DNA of 42,957 bases from Bacteroidota bacterium (GTDB lineage: Bacteria > Bacteroidota > Bacteroidia > Flavobacteriales_D > Sanyastnellaceae), in the NCBI GenBank assembly GCA_027593035.1, contig JAQCJQ010000008.1, positions 1-42,957 on the forward strand, given 5' to 3'. Below the pieces are notes generated by a model that saw nothing but the letters and a program-made list of their open reading frames with translations, did not search any database and had not been told where the DNA came from. Below are positions 33,104-41,986 of this stretch, piece after piece. Made by a program: the position numbers and the translations under genes. The first letter of the stretch is position 1; each line of letters starts with the position of its first letter.

Positions 33104-35396
33104 GAATGCCGTGTTTCAACCTCAAAAGTATACGGAAAGACGTTGTGGTGGTTGGGTCGTGCCCATGGTCTTTTTGACGATGTGGGGTTGCTCTCCTTTG
33201 AAGCGTTTGCCAGAAAAGGATCGATTGATTGCAAAAAATGAAATTCAGTGGATTGGAGTTTCTTCGGAGGAGGTCATACCCAAAGGGGCTAAATCCGTAA
33301 TTCGACAACCGGCAAATCGACGATTTTTGGGCATGCGGATTCCGCTGATGATCCATGGGGTGATTCGTCAAGAAATCCTTCAAGAGAAAGCTGCTGAGCG
33401 GATGGAATCGGGAAAGGAGAAGCCGGGAATGCGGCACTGGATAGCCAATGTACTGGGCGAACCGCCTGTTCTTTTCGACGCCATTGCGAAAGAAAGGACG
33501 GAACGGAATCTGGAAGCTTTGAGCCGAAGGGCTGGCTTTTTAGATGCGCGTTGTTTGGCCATTGTAACGGAATTGAATGCCAAGGAAGTTTCGATTGTGT
33601 ATCGCGTCGATGCGGGGCCATTGTACTCCATTGGGGAGATTCAGTGGGACGTTTCAAATAGCGGTATCAACCAGGCAGAGTTGGAAGGTGAGCGGGGCAT
33701 TCGAACTGGGGATGTCTTTGATGCGGATCAGCTGGAGGTTGAGCGCACTGATTTGGCCCAGTTCTTAAAGTCAAAAGGGTATGCTAGCTTGGATGAAACC
33801 TACATTTCGTTCCAGGCGGATACGCTTTCTAACAATCGAAATGTTGTCGGGTTGACGATTGAAGTGCGACCGGCAAAGTATGATGCGGAAGGTGTGGCTG
33901 TTGAACATCGAAGGTCCCGTTTTCGTGATGTGGACTGGACCCTTGATACGCTGTCGAAACCCATCCGCAAGGAAGTGTTGGAGCACTTGATTTCCATTGA
34001 GCCAGGAATGCGGTACAATGAAACCGCTATTGAAATGAGTTATCGTCGCTTGATGCAGTTGCCTTCCATAGCACGTGTCGAAATTCCAGGGTTCATGGAG
34101 GCAATGGAGGGTGCCGAGGATGCTTTCGATGTATCGGTCAAGTTGATTCAGCGGCCACGCTATGGCGTTTCGGCGGCCTTGGACATGACGCGCACGGATG
34201 CTAGATATGGTCCGGTGTTGACCGGGGTGTTTTCCGATCGCAATGTATCGGGCAGAGGAGACATGCTGGAGTTGCTGGTTTCTGCAGGGATCACTTCTTC
34301 TCAGCCTTTCAGCTATACGCAAACAAGCCTTGTGCCGAATAGCGCTACGTGGTCATTGGAAGCCCATTATTCAACCTTGGGCATACCACCGATTGCATTG
34401 AGTCGACTGCGTGCGTCCAATGCATCAAGAACGGATTTTACCGGATTGTGGAGCCGTGAATCGAGGCCTGAATATGCGCGCAACTCAATCGGCTTCAAGC
34501 ATGGCTTTCAGTTTATCGAAAACCCCTTGAGGGACAGTCGAATTTATGTGGACTTGCTTGAATTTAGATATACCAACATCGAGCTTCAACCTGAATTTAA
34601 ACAGTGGCTGGACAACGAGTCAAATCCCTTCATTCAATATCGATTTCAGGATTACGCGTCGATTCTGTCCCGCATGCGTTGGGCTTCCCGGTGGAAGCGC
34701 AACGAATTCAGTTTTGGCAACATCAACCTGGGGTTGGAATGGACGGGTTGGGGACTGAATGCACTGTCTCCGGTTTTAGGGCTTGAGCGGAATGAGTCGG
34801 GTCAGTATTTGTTAGGGCGAGTTCCATACGTTCAATTTATCCGAACTGAGGGAACTTGGTCGGGTACCCAGTTGCTGGATCGCTTTCAAGGACTTTCGCT
34901 CCACGGACGATTGAGAGTGGGAGCGGGTTGGGCAGGTCAGAATTTCAACGTCTTGCCCTTTGACCGTTCTTTTTTCACTGGAAGTGCCAATGGGGTTCGA
35001 GGTTGGCCAGCAAGACAGCTTGGGCCCGGTCATGCCGGATATGAGTTAGAGGGATTGAATTTGGTGAAAGGACTCGGTGATTTGTTGGGAGAAGTGAATC
35101 TCGAATTGAGAAAGAAGTCGACGAGAATGCTCGAATGGGCTTTTTTCGTGGACGCAGGCAATGTTTGGTTGATGCAGGAATCCGGAGTTGAAAACCCAAT
35201 AGCCAATCCCCGTTTTGCTTGGTCGAGTTGGGGGCTTAGCAGTGGAATTGGAATTCGGTTGGATTTTGATTTCTTCTTGTTTCGATTGGATGGAGGTCTG
35301 CGAGTTCATGATCCGGGTTTGGTGATGGGCCAGAGGTGGATTGGACAGCACAACCCGAAGGGAAGTGTTCATCTGGGCATTGGACACCCTTTTTAA
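33102..35396 (+). CDS. TamA/BamA-like Omp85 outer-membrane assembly protein
   Basis: I chose the ATG at 33102, which gives a 764-residue protein with a lipoprotein-like signal ending at MWGC (Cys30); an ATG at 33162 is also possible. The mature start CSPLKRLPEKDRLIAKNEIQW follows the Bacteroidota TamA pattern (Cys, then LPxGxxLxxKNxI). POTRA-like repeats span about 40-370 (for example IVYRVDAGPLYSIGEIQWD). The C-terminal 390 residues form the Omp85 barrel, including GSANGVRGWPARQLGPG (about 625-641, the VRGY/F motif) and a final LGIGHPF. It inserts or secretes proteins at the outer membrane. It lies directly divergent from the TrmH-family gene, an arrangement I recall from other Bacteroidota. 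Confidence 0.88.
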   Translation: MNAVFQPQKYTERRCGGWVVPMVFLTMWGCSPLKRLPEKDRLIAKNEIQWIGVSSEEVIPKGAKSVIRQPANRRFLGMRIPLMIHGVIRQEILQEKAAERMESGKEKPGMRHWIANVLGEPPVLFDAIAKERTERNLEALSRRAGFLDARCLAIVTELNAKEVSIVYRVDAGPLYSIGEIQWDVSNSGINQAELEGERGIRTGDVFDADQLEVERTDLAQFLKSKGYASLDETYISFQADTLSNNRNVVGLTIEVRPAKYDAEGVAVEHRRSRFRDVDWTLDTLSKPIRKEVLEHLISIEPGMRYNETAIEMSYRRLMQLPSIARVEIPGFMEAMEGAEDAFDVSVKLIQRPRYGVSAALDMTRTDARYGPVLTGVFSDRNVSGRGDMLELLVSAGITSSQPFSYTQTSLVPNSATWSLEAHYSTLGIPPIALSRLRASNASRTDFTGLWSRESRPEYARNSIGFKHGFQFIENPLRDSRIYVDLLEFRYTNIELQPEFKQWLDNESNPFIQYRFQDYASILSRMRWASRWKRNEFSFGNINLGLEWTGWGLNALSPVLGLERNESGQYLLGRVPYVQFIRTEGTWSGTQLLDRFQGLSLHGRLRVGAGWAGQNFNVLPFDRSFFTGSANGVRGWPARQLGPGHAGYELEGLNLVKGLGDLLGEVNLELRKKSTRMLEWAFFVDAGNVWLMQESGVENPIANPRFAWSSWGLSSGIGIRLDFDFFLFRLDGGLRVHDPGLVMGQRWIGQHNPKGSVHLGIGHPF

Positions 35397-35421
35397 GGTG
35401 TTCGCGTATCCGGGTGTTGGT

Positions 35422-35429
35422 TACCTTTA
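35422..35429 (+). promoter_or_regulatory. Possible accD promoter -7 box
   Basis: TACCTTTA fits seven of the eight TAnnTTTG positions and lies 22 bases before the accD ATG. The -33 element is weak (GTGTT near 35398-35402). Confidence 0.4.
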
Positions 35430-35451
35430 CGCGATCTAAAAGGATGTAATC

Positions 35452-36312
35452 ATGGGATGGTTCAAAAGGATACAGGACGGCATCACGACCAAAAGCACGG
35501 ATAAGAAAGAGATTCCGGAAGGTGCTTGGTACAAGTGTCCAAACTGTAAAACGGTGGTGACTTCACAGCAGCATGCTGAGAAATTTCACGTCTGTCATTA
35601 CTGCGCCCATCATGACCGCTTGGGGAGCAGCGGTTATTTTGAATTGCTTTTTGACGATGGGAAGTTTCGGGAAGTGGCCCCGAAAATGACCAGTGCTGAC
35701 CCGCTTGAATTCCAAGACACCAAGGCCTACAAGGACCGATTGGTTGAGGCTCAGAAAAAGACAAGTCTTGAAGATGCGTTGCGCGCGGCTTCAGGTGAAT
35801 TGGATGGGGTTCCTGTGGTCATTAGCTGCATGGACTTTGCATTCATTGGTGGTTCAATGGGAAGTGTCGTCGGTGAGAAAATTGCACGCGGAATCGACTT
35901 GGCCTTGAAAAAGGGATGTCCTTTCATTTGCATTAGCAAATCAGGTGGAGCTCGAATGATGGAGGCAGGATTGAGTTTGATGCAGATGGCCAAGACGAGC
36001 GCAAAGCTCTCGATGCTCTCTAAGGCGGGACTGCCATACATTTCCGTGCTCACGGATCCAACAACAGGGGGCGTAACGGCTTCGTTTGCCATGTTAGGTG
36101 ATTTGAACATCGCCGAACCCAATGCACTCATTGGCTTTGCGGGCCCTCGCGTGGTGAAAGAAACCATTGGAAAGGACTTGCCTGAAGGCTTCCAACGTTC
36201 AGAATTCTTGCTTGAACACGGGTTCTTGGATGCCATCGTGGAAAGAAAGGAACTCAAGGATAAGCTTTCGTTTTTCTTGCGAGCGATGTATGATGTGCCA
36301 ACGCAGTCCTAA
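35452..36312 (+). CDS. accD: Acetyl-CoA carboxylase, carboxyltransferase subunit beta
   Basis: A 286-residue AccD of normal length. The N-terminal four-Cys zinc ribbon is C29, C32, C48 and C51 (YKCPNCKT, then HVCHYC). The carboxyltransferase core has [18 protein letters not shown] (about 163-180), [16 protein letters not shown] (about 203-218) and [12 protein letters not shown]. With AccA it transfers the carboxyl group from biotin to acetyl-CoA, making malonyl-CoA for fatty-acid synthesis. AccA is not in the window. It is followed by rpsO, with its own promoter, 97 bases downstream. Confidence 0.97.
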   Translation: MGWFKRIQDGITTKSTDKKEIPEGAWYKCPNCKTVVTSQQHAEKFHVCHYCAHHDRLGSSGYFELLFDDGKFREVAPKMTSADPLEFQDTKAYKDRLVEAQKKTSLEDALRAASGELDGVPVVISCMDFAFIGGSMGSVVGEKIARGIDLALKKGCPFICISKSGGARMMEAGLSLMQMAKTSAKLSMLSKAGLPYISVLTDPTTGGVTASFAMLGDLNIAEPNALIGFAGPRVVKETIGKDLPEGFQRSEFLLEHGFLDAIVERKELKDKLSFFLRAMYDVPTQS

Positions 36313-36338
36313 CTGCGATCAACCTTGATCGGATAGTG

Positions 36339-36369
36339 TTGGGATCTTCGGTTATTCACACTACCTTTG
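36339..36369 (+). promoter_or_regulatory. rpsO promoter, Bacteroidota type
   Basis: TTG (36339-36341), then 20 bases, then TACCTTTG (36362-36369), a full match to the -33/-7 Bacteroidota consensus TTG / TAnnTTTG. It lies 40 bases upstream of the rpsO ATG. This is the best promoter in the window. Confidence 0.7.
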
Positions 36370-36409
36370 CCGCCTTATTTCACATCACGAACATCTAAAC
36401 GATTTCGAC

Positions 36410-36682
36410 ATGTACTACTTGGATTCAGACAAAAAGAAGGAGTTTTTCTCCACTTACGGTGAAGGAGAAAAGGACACAGGCAGCTCTGAAGCGCTTGTGG
36501 CCATGTTCTCATACCGAATTGCTCATTTGACCGAGCACCTCAAAAAGAATCGGAAGGATTTCCACACACAGCGCGCGTTGATCAAGTTGGTCGGTAAGCG
36601 TCGTAAGCTGTTGGATTATCTGAAAGCAACAGAAATTGGTCGCTATCGTGACATTGTGGCGAAGCTCGGCTTACGTCGCTAA
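36410..36682 (+). CDS. rpsO: 30S ribosomal protein S15
   Basis: A 90-residue S15, the standard length. Recognisable conserved blocks are [20 protein letters not shown] (about 22-41) and [19 protein letters not shown], ending [20 protein letters not shown]. It binds the 16S rRNA central domain early in assembly. pnp follows, as in many bacteria, after an intrinsic terminator. In E. coli S15 represses its own translation; no such element could be identified here. Confidence 0.97.
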   Translation: MYYLDSDKKKEFFSTYGEGEKDTGSSEALVAMFSYRIAHLTEHLKKNRKDFHTQRALIKLVGKRRKLLDYLKATEIGRYRDIVAKLGLRR

Positions 36683-36694
36683 TTGAAACTCTCG

Positions 36695-36742
36695 AAACGA
36701 GGAAGGCAATTGGAATCGATCCTTTGCCTTCTTCGTTTTTTT
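36695..36742 (+). terminator. rpsO terminator/attenuator before pnp
   Basis: AACGAGGAAGGCAA pairs with TTTGCCTTCTTCGTT (one G-U pair), followed by a run of seven Ts. The arm-to-arm loop is about 12 bases. It lies between rpsO and pnp, so pnp expression probably depends on readthrough or another promoter. Confidence 0.75.
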
Positions 36743-36792
36743 GCGCACTGCCTAAACGAGGAAGTGTGGTTATTGATGCATACACAGGAAAG

Positions 36793-39105
36793 ATGAATTA
36801 CACGGTACACAACCAAACCATTGATCTCGGCAACGGGCGCGAGATCACCATTGAAACGGGTAAGTTGGCCAAGCAGGCCCACGGCTCTGTTGTCGTTAGA
36901 AGCGGCGACACCATGTTGCTTGCTACAGCAGTTTCTTCACATGAAGTACGCGACGATGTGGATTTCCTTCCACTCACCGTTGATTACAGAGAGAAATACG
37001 CCGCCGCAGGTCGTTTCCCAGGAGGATTCTTCAAGCGTGAAGCACGTCCTTCTGATAGTGAAGTACTTGTGATGCGACTCGTTGACCGTGCATTGCGACC
37101 GACGTTCCCTTCTGACTACCACGCAGGGACGCAAGTCATGATTCAATTGATGTCCTCTGATCCAGAGGTTATGCCAGATAGTTTGGCTGGTTTGGCAGCT
37201 TCGGCGTGCTTGGCCGTTAGTGACATTCCATTTGATGGCCCGATCTCGGAAGTCCGTGTTGCACGTGTAGATGGTAAGTTTATCATCAATCCTTTGCGCT
37301 CCGAATTGGAATTGGCCGATATGGACATGATGATTGCCGGAACGATTGACAGCGTTGTCATGGTTGAAGGTGAGATGCATGAAGTGAGTGAAGATGAAAT
37401 GGTGGATGCCATTGAAGTGGCTCACGCTGCCATTGTCAAGCAATGTGAAGCCCAGATTGCTCTGGCCAAGTCTACAGGTCATTATGGTGTTCAACGCGAA
37501 TACAGCCATGAAGACCATGATGAGGATTTGCGCGCACGTGTAAATGATTCCTTGCAGGACAAGTTTTATGCAGCTGCTGTGCAAGGCAAAACCAAAGAAG
37601 AGCGAAAAGCTTCTTTCAGTGAATTGAAAAAGGAGTTCATGGATACCCTCAGTGATGAGGAGCGATCTTCGAAAGGCTTCATGCTGCGTCAATACATCGG
37701 CGCTGTACAGAAAAAAGCAATTCGGGATTTGTTGTTGAACGAAAACATTCGTTTGGATGGCCGAAAACCAACGGACATCCGTCCAATTTGGACCGAGGTA
37801 GACTACTTGCCTAGCACACACGGAAGCGCAATTTTCACACGAGGTGAGACGCAATCGTTGACGACTTTGACTTTGGGAACGAAGCTAGATGAGCAGCTGA
37901 TTGATAGCGCGTTGGTTCGGAAAACAGAGAAGTTCTTGCTTCACTACAATTTCCCTCCATTCTCAACAGGAGAGGAGCGACCATTGCGTGGCACAAGCCG
38001 GCGTGAAGTGGGACACGGAAACTTGGCACTGCGTGCTTTGAAGCCCGTGCTTCCTGCCATTGCAGATTGTCCATACACCATTCGTTTGGTGAGTGAGATT
38101 TTGGAATCCAACGGTTCGTCGTCCATGGCGACCGTTTGTGCCGGTACATTGGCCTTGATGGACGGAGGTGTTCCAATCAAGGCACCTGTATCGGGCATTG
38201 CCATGGGCTTGATCACCGACATGGAATCGGGCAAGTACGTTGTTCTGTCTGATATCCTTGGAGATGAAGATCACTTAGGTGATATGGACTTCAAGGTGAC
38301 GGGAACAGAGCATGGTATCACTGCCTGCCAAATGGACATCAAAATCAAAGGATTGAGTTTCGCGCAGCTTCGTGAAGCCTTAATGCAAGCGCGTGAGGGA
38401 CGTCATCACATTCGTCGTGAGATGTTGACCAACTTGTCTGAGCCTCGATCGGACTACAAGGACCATGCTCCTCGAATCGTAACGCTCGAAGTACCTGGTG
38501 AATCGATTGGTCCGATCATTGGCCCAGGAGGTAAAATCATTCAGGAGATCCAAGCCGAAACAAAAACCAAGATTAGCATCGAAGATGTTGATGGAAAGGG
38601 CATTATTGAAATTGCAGCGTCTGATAAGGCGGCAATTGATGCTGCTTTGGCTCGGATTCGATCGATTGCATTCCCTCCAACCGTAGAAATTGGCACGGAA
38701 TATGAAGGCAAGGTGAAGAGCATCATGCCGTACGGTGCTTTCGTGGAAATAATTCCAGGTCAAGACGGATTGTTGCACGTTTCAGAATTGGATTGGAAGC
38801 GCATTGATCGTGTCGAAGACATATTGAAAGAAGGTGAGCTGGTCAAATTCAAAGTCGTTGGACGAGATGAAAAGACGGGCAAAATCAAATTGAGCCGCAA
38901 GGCCTTGCTTCCAAAGCCAGAAGGTTATGTGGAGCGTCCAGAACGTCCAGAGCGATCTCGTGGAGACCGTGGTGGAGACCGTGGTGGAGACCGTGGTGGA
39001 GATCGTGGCCGTGGAGATCGCAACCGAGATCGAGGAAGTGACCGTGGCGACCGACCATCCAATGACTCTCCGCGTTCGGAAGGTGAAGATTCTTCCAATG
39101 ATTGA
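36793..39105 (+). CDS. pnp: Polynucleotide phosphorylase
   Basis: PNPase of 770 residues from the ATG at 36793; the longer frame from 36724 would begin inside the rpsO terminator and add 23 unconserved residues. Two RNase PH-like domains come first: [12 protein letters not shown] and [18 protein letters not shown] in the first, then [20 protein letters not shown] in the second. Next are a KH domain with IIGPGGK (about 575-581) and an S1 domain starting [20 protein letters not shown] (about 634). The last 48 residues are an Arg-Gly-Asp-rich, low-complexity tail. It degrades RNA 3' to 5' with phosphate, usually in a degradosome. Confidence 0.97.
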   Translation: MNYTVHNQTIDLGNGREITIETGKLAKQAHGSVVVRSGDTMLLATAVSSHEVRDDVDFLPLTVDYREKYAAAGRFPGGFFKREARPSDSEVLVMRLVDRALRPTFPSDYHAGTQVMIQLMSSDPEVMPDSLAGLAASACLAVSDIPFDGPISEVRVARVDGKFIINPLRSELELADMDMMIAGTIDSVVMVEGEMHEVSEDEMVDAIEVAHAAIVKQCEAQIALAKSTGHYGVQREYSHEDHDEDLRARVNDSLQDKFYAAAVQGKTKEERKASFSELKKEFMDTLSDEERSSKGFMLRQYIGAVQKKAIRDLLLNENIRLDGRKPTDIRPIWTEVDYLPSTHGSAIFTRGETQSLTTLTLGTKLDEQLIDSALVRKTEKFLLHYNFPPFSTGEERPLRGTSRREVGHGNLALRALKPVLPAIADCPYTIRLVSEILESNGSSSMATVCAGTLALMDGGVPIKAPVSGIAMGLITDMESGKYVVLSDILGDEDHLGDMDFKVTGTEHGITACQMDIKIKGLSFAQLREALMQAREGRHHIRREMLTNLSEPRSDYKDHAPRIVTLEVPGESIGPIIGPGGKIIQEIQAETKTKISIEDVDGKGIIEIAASDKAAIDAALARIRSIAFPPTVEIGTEYEGKVKSIMPYGAFVEIIPGQDGLLHVSELDWKRIDRVEDILKEGELVKFKVVGRDEKTGKIKLSRKALLPKPEGYVERPERPERSRGDRGGDRGGDRGGDRGRGDRNRDRGSDRGDRPSNDSPRSEGEDSSND
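38958..39036 (+). repeat. Tandem 12-base repeat coding for the PNPase RG tail
   Basis: About three perfect copies of GTGGTGGAGACC, then degenerate ones, give the DRGG repeat in PNPase. The tract is prone to copy-number change. Confidence 0.75.
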
Positions 39106-39210
39106 TTGAGGTTCGCAACCATTGGGTGTTTTGTTCGTTAGAACAATAGGCGCAATGGAAGCAAAGAGGTTTACGTTTACAGCATTCTACTTTAAAAGCA
39201 AAGCAATCAC

Positions 39211-40080
39211 ATGAGGCAGCTTAAAATAACCAAGCAGGTAACGAACAGAGAGACAGCTTCTTTGGATAAATACTTGCAGGAGATTGGCCGAGTTGATTTG
39301 ATTACAGCGGAAGAGGAGGTGGAGTTGGCTCGACGGATCAAAAAAGGTGATCAGCTGGCCTTAGAGAAGTTGACCAAGGCGAATTTGCGTTTTGTGGTCT
39401 CCGTGTCGAAGCAATACCAGAATCAAGGTTTGTCTTTGCCCGATTTGATCAACGAAGGCAACCTCGGATTGATCAAAGCCGCTCAACGATTTGATGAAAC
39501 CCGTGGTTTCAAATTCATCTCGTACGCCGTTTGGTGGATTCGACAGAGTATTTTGCAAGCGTTGGCAGAGCAAAGTCGAATTGTGCGTTTGCCTTTGAAT
39601 AAGATCGGGTCAATCAACAAGATCAACAAGGCCTTTGCTCGTCTAGAGCAAGAGTTTGAGCGTCCTCCTACATCCGCTGAATTGGCTGAGACTTTGGACA
39701 TGACCTTGGATGAAGTGAAGCAGAGCATGAAAAATGCAGGGCGTCACGTTTCCATGGATGCGCCTTTGAAGGATGGGGATGATTCATCCAGCAACATGTA
39801 CGATGTTATGCGAACGGGAGATACTCCAGCGCCTGACACGGACTTGATGACGGAATCCTTGCGGAAGGAAATCGAGCGTTCATTGCGGACCTTGACTCCT
39901 CGTGAAGGCGATGTCATTCGATTGTACTTCGGTTTGAATGGTGAGCATCCCATGACCTTGGAGGAAATTGGCGAACGATTTGACTTGACTCGCGAGCGAG
40001 TGCGTCAAATCAAAGAGAAGGCGATCCGTCGCTTGAAGCACACGAGCCGTAGCCGCATTTTAAAAAGCTATTTGGGTTAA
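39211..40080 (+). CDS. rpoD: Primary RNA polymerase sigma factor, RpoD/SigA
   Basis: A 289-residue sigma-70 factor of the short Bacteroidota type, which lacks the long region 1.1. [20 protein letters not shown] opens the protein, with region 1.2 following (to about 47). Regions 2.1-2.4 have [18 protein letters not shown] (about 79-96) and [15 protein letters not shown] (about 102-116). Region 3 follows, then region 4 with [17 protein letters not shown] and the helix [16 protein letters not shown] (about 260-275). It directs RNA polymerase to housekeeping promoters of the TTG / TAnnTTTG kind. A 105-base gap separates it from pnp. A hairpin series with a terminator lies directly downstream. Confidence 0.97.
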   Translation: MRQLKITKQVTNRETASLDKYLQEIGRVDLITAEEEVELARRIKKGDQLALEKLTKANLRFVVSVSKQYQNQGLSLPDLINEGNLGLIKAAQRFDETRGFKFISYAVWWIRQSILQALAEQSRIVRLPLNKIGSINKINKAFARLEQEFERPPTSAELAETLDMTLDEVKQSMKNAGRHVSMDAPLKDGDDSSSNMYDVMRTGDTPAPDTDLMTESLRKEIERSLRTLTPREGDVIRLYFGLNGEHPMTLEEIGERFDLTRERVRQIKEKAIRRLKHTSRSRILKSYLG

Positions 40081-40205
40081 TCGATACATGTCCAGGGGTG
40101 GAGACACGTCTGGAACCGAAAGGGAGCCATCGTGCTGAGCACGATTCCCATACCATACGATTTGAAGCCATGGGCAGTCCACAGAGACGGCTCATGGCTT
40201 TTTTC
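40081..40205 (+). ncRNA. Structured 3' region after rpoD, possible small RNA
   Basis: Successive inverted repeats follow the rpoD stop: CCAG...CTGG (about 40092-40113), then GGGA-gcc-ATCGTGC-TGA-GCACGAT-TCCC (40122-40149, perfect inner 7-base arms), then the terminator hairpin. It may be a 3'-UTR structure or a processed small RNA. I found no match to 6S, SRP or tmRNA signatures. Confidence 0.35.
40164..40205 (+). terminator. rpoD terminator
   Basis: GAAGCCATG pairs with CATGGCTTTTTTC across about 20 bases that themselves include GCAGTCC/GACGGC pairing possibilities. A T-run of six follows. Confidence 0.75.
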
Positions 40206-40441
40206 TATCCCCAAATTATCAGGATCAAAGATATCGCTGAGTCCAAGCTTCTGATACAACAGAACATGCTCTGGAGTTTGCCGTTATGTCAAGTCCCTTA
40301 TAGCGACCTCCCGTGCCATCCGATGTGATCGGCTTATTTAGCAAGTGCAATGAAATGATCGCGAATGGCGTTCATGCAACCTAGATGCAGCATCTTTGCT
40401 GCATGGGACAATATGGTTCAATATAATCACTTCTCGTTGCG
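40206..40441. other. Intergenic region with hairpin
   Basis: No gene seen in these 236 bases. A perfect hairpin, ATGCAGCA-TCTT-TGCTGCAT (40385-40404), lies 37 bases before the beta-helix lipoprotein ATG and has no T-run. It may be an operator or 5'-UTR structure. A minus-strand frame, 40077-40259, lies opposite the rpoD terminator and is not supported. Confidence 0.45.
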
Positions 40442-41937
40442 ATGAAATTTGGTCAAGAATTTTGGGTGATTTTGATGGCAACTATGACATTGGTGGCCTT
40501 CAGTGTAGGCTGCAGATCTACTCAGTACTCTGAAAACCCATCCTATACGCTAGCGTTCTCCTCGGATACCGTGTTGTTTGATACGGTATTCACTTCAATA
40601 GGATCCATCACGTTGCCTTTGAAAGTGTACAATGTGAACAGTGAAGCCGTGATCATTGAATCAATCGAACTCATGGGAGGGAACGATTCTCAATTTCGTG
40701 TGAACATCGACGGTGAAGTTGGACCCGAAGTGACGGATTGGCCTTTGTTGGCCGGTGACAGCCTTTGGATTTTCATCGAAGTGACGGTGGATCCGAACAA
40801 CGCGTCCAATCCATTTGTCCTGGAAGACGACCTCCTGTTTCGCACCAATGGCAATGATCAATCGGTGAAATTGGCTGCCTGGGGTCAGAACGCTTATTTT
40901 CATGGTGGGTTGGATCAATTGACACCACTGCCCTCGTGCGCAGAGACTTGGAGCCCTGATCGACCGCATGTCATCTACGGCATTGTTCAAGTTGAAACGG
41001 ATTGTTCGTTGACCATTTTGCCGGGTACCCAAGTGCATGTGCACCCGGGAAGTGGCTTGTTGGTTTACCAAAGTTCCCTGAATGTCTTGGGGCAGTTGGG
41101 GTCTGAGGTTGTGTTTCAGGGGGATCGGCTAGAAGAGGAATATGCATCGCTGCCCGGTCAATGGGGAATCGAATTGGACTTCGCCTTTGAGACGGAGTTC
41201 GGAGTGGAGGAGGTCACGATAGCTCGAGGAGGCATATGGCTTTATGGTGGGGTTGCTTGTCAGATTCAGCACGCCATCTTGAAGAATGGAACCATTGGCT
41301 TGCAAGTGGATACCACGGGGACCGACACGGCTCCAGCTTTGAACATTCAAAACACGCGCATCTTCAACATGAGCGCCACTGGCCTTTTCGCTCAAGGGGC
41401 CACCATCGATGGTTACAACAACCTCATATATGATTGTGGACTGGCAACGGTCGCGTTGACTCTAGCGGTGTTTACCGGTTGGACCATTGCACCTTTGCGA
41501 ATTATTGGTCCAATGGTGGGGTCCGTCAATCGCCTTCTGTATTGGTCACGGATTGGTATGAAGATGTCAATGGACAAATTCAAACCAGATCATTGGAAGG
41601 AAGTGAGATGAACAACTGCATTGTTTGGGGAAACAACCATTCGTTGACGAATTTTGATGAGTTGGTCGTGAGCATTTTGTCTCCTCCGTCGCAACCGCTT
41701 TTCCGCAATTGTGCGCTGGACGTTCAGGATGAAGATTTTCCATTGGAATTGCTTGAAGCCTGCACGCTTGAGTCCACTCCAGACTTTGCATCAATCTCGG
41801 ATCGTGATTTTCATATAGCGAGTAACAATGCCATCTGGAATGGTGGTCAAAGTCAATTCGCTATCGGTCTGGATTTGGACGGATTGCCACGTTCGGTCGG
41901 GGTTCCAGATAAAGGCTGCTATGAGAGGCAGCAATAG
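40442..41937 (+). pseudogene. Beta-helix lipoprotein, frameshifted
   Basis: Two overlapping frames (40442-41611, and the continuation to 41937) join into one protein of about 498 residues. The start has a lipobox FSVGC (Cys24). Then come an Ig-like part (SSDTVLFDTVFTSIGSITLP, LEVTVDPNN-like), a right-handed parallel beta-helix (ILPGTQVHVHPGSGLLVYQS, VVFQGDRLEE) and a C-terminal stretch with NNCIVWGNN. Near 41462-41468 one base is missing: frame 1 reads ATVALTL, and the correct next residues (GGVYRLDHCTFANYW) lie in frame 3. Homologues in Bacteroidota, from memory, run straight through. It is a surface or periplasmic lipoprotein of unknown role. The lesion is real or a sequencing error. Confidence 0.8.
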
Positions 41938-41986
41938 CCCGTTTCACCTGTAACATTTCAGGCGCTTCTTCCGTAAGTGGGGAGCC

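Noticed and set aside
38885-39122. Histidine- and Arg/Pro-rich antisense frames opposite the PNPase tail
   Set aside because: They are by-products of the 12-base repeat on the coding strand.
40077-40259. Minus-strand 60-residue frame downstream of rpoD
   Set aside because: It lies over the rpoD terminator and hairpins and shows no protein features beyond chance.
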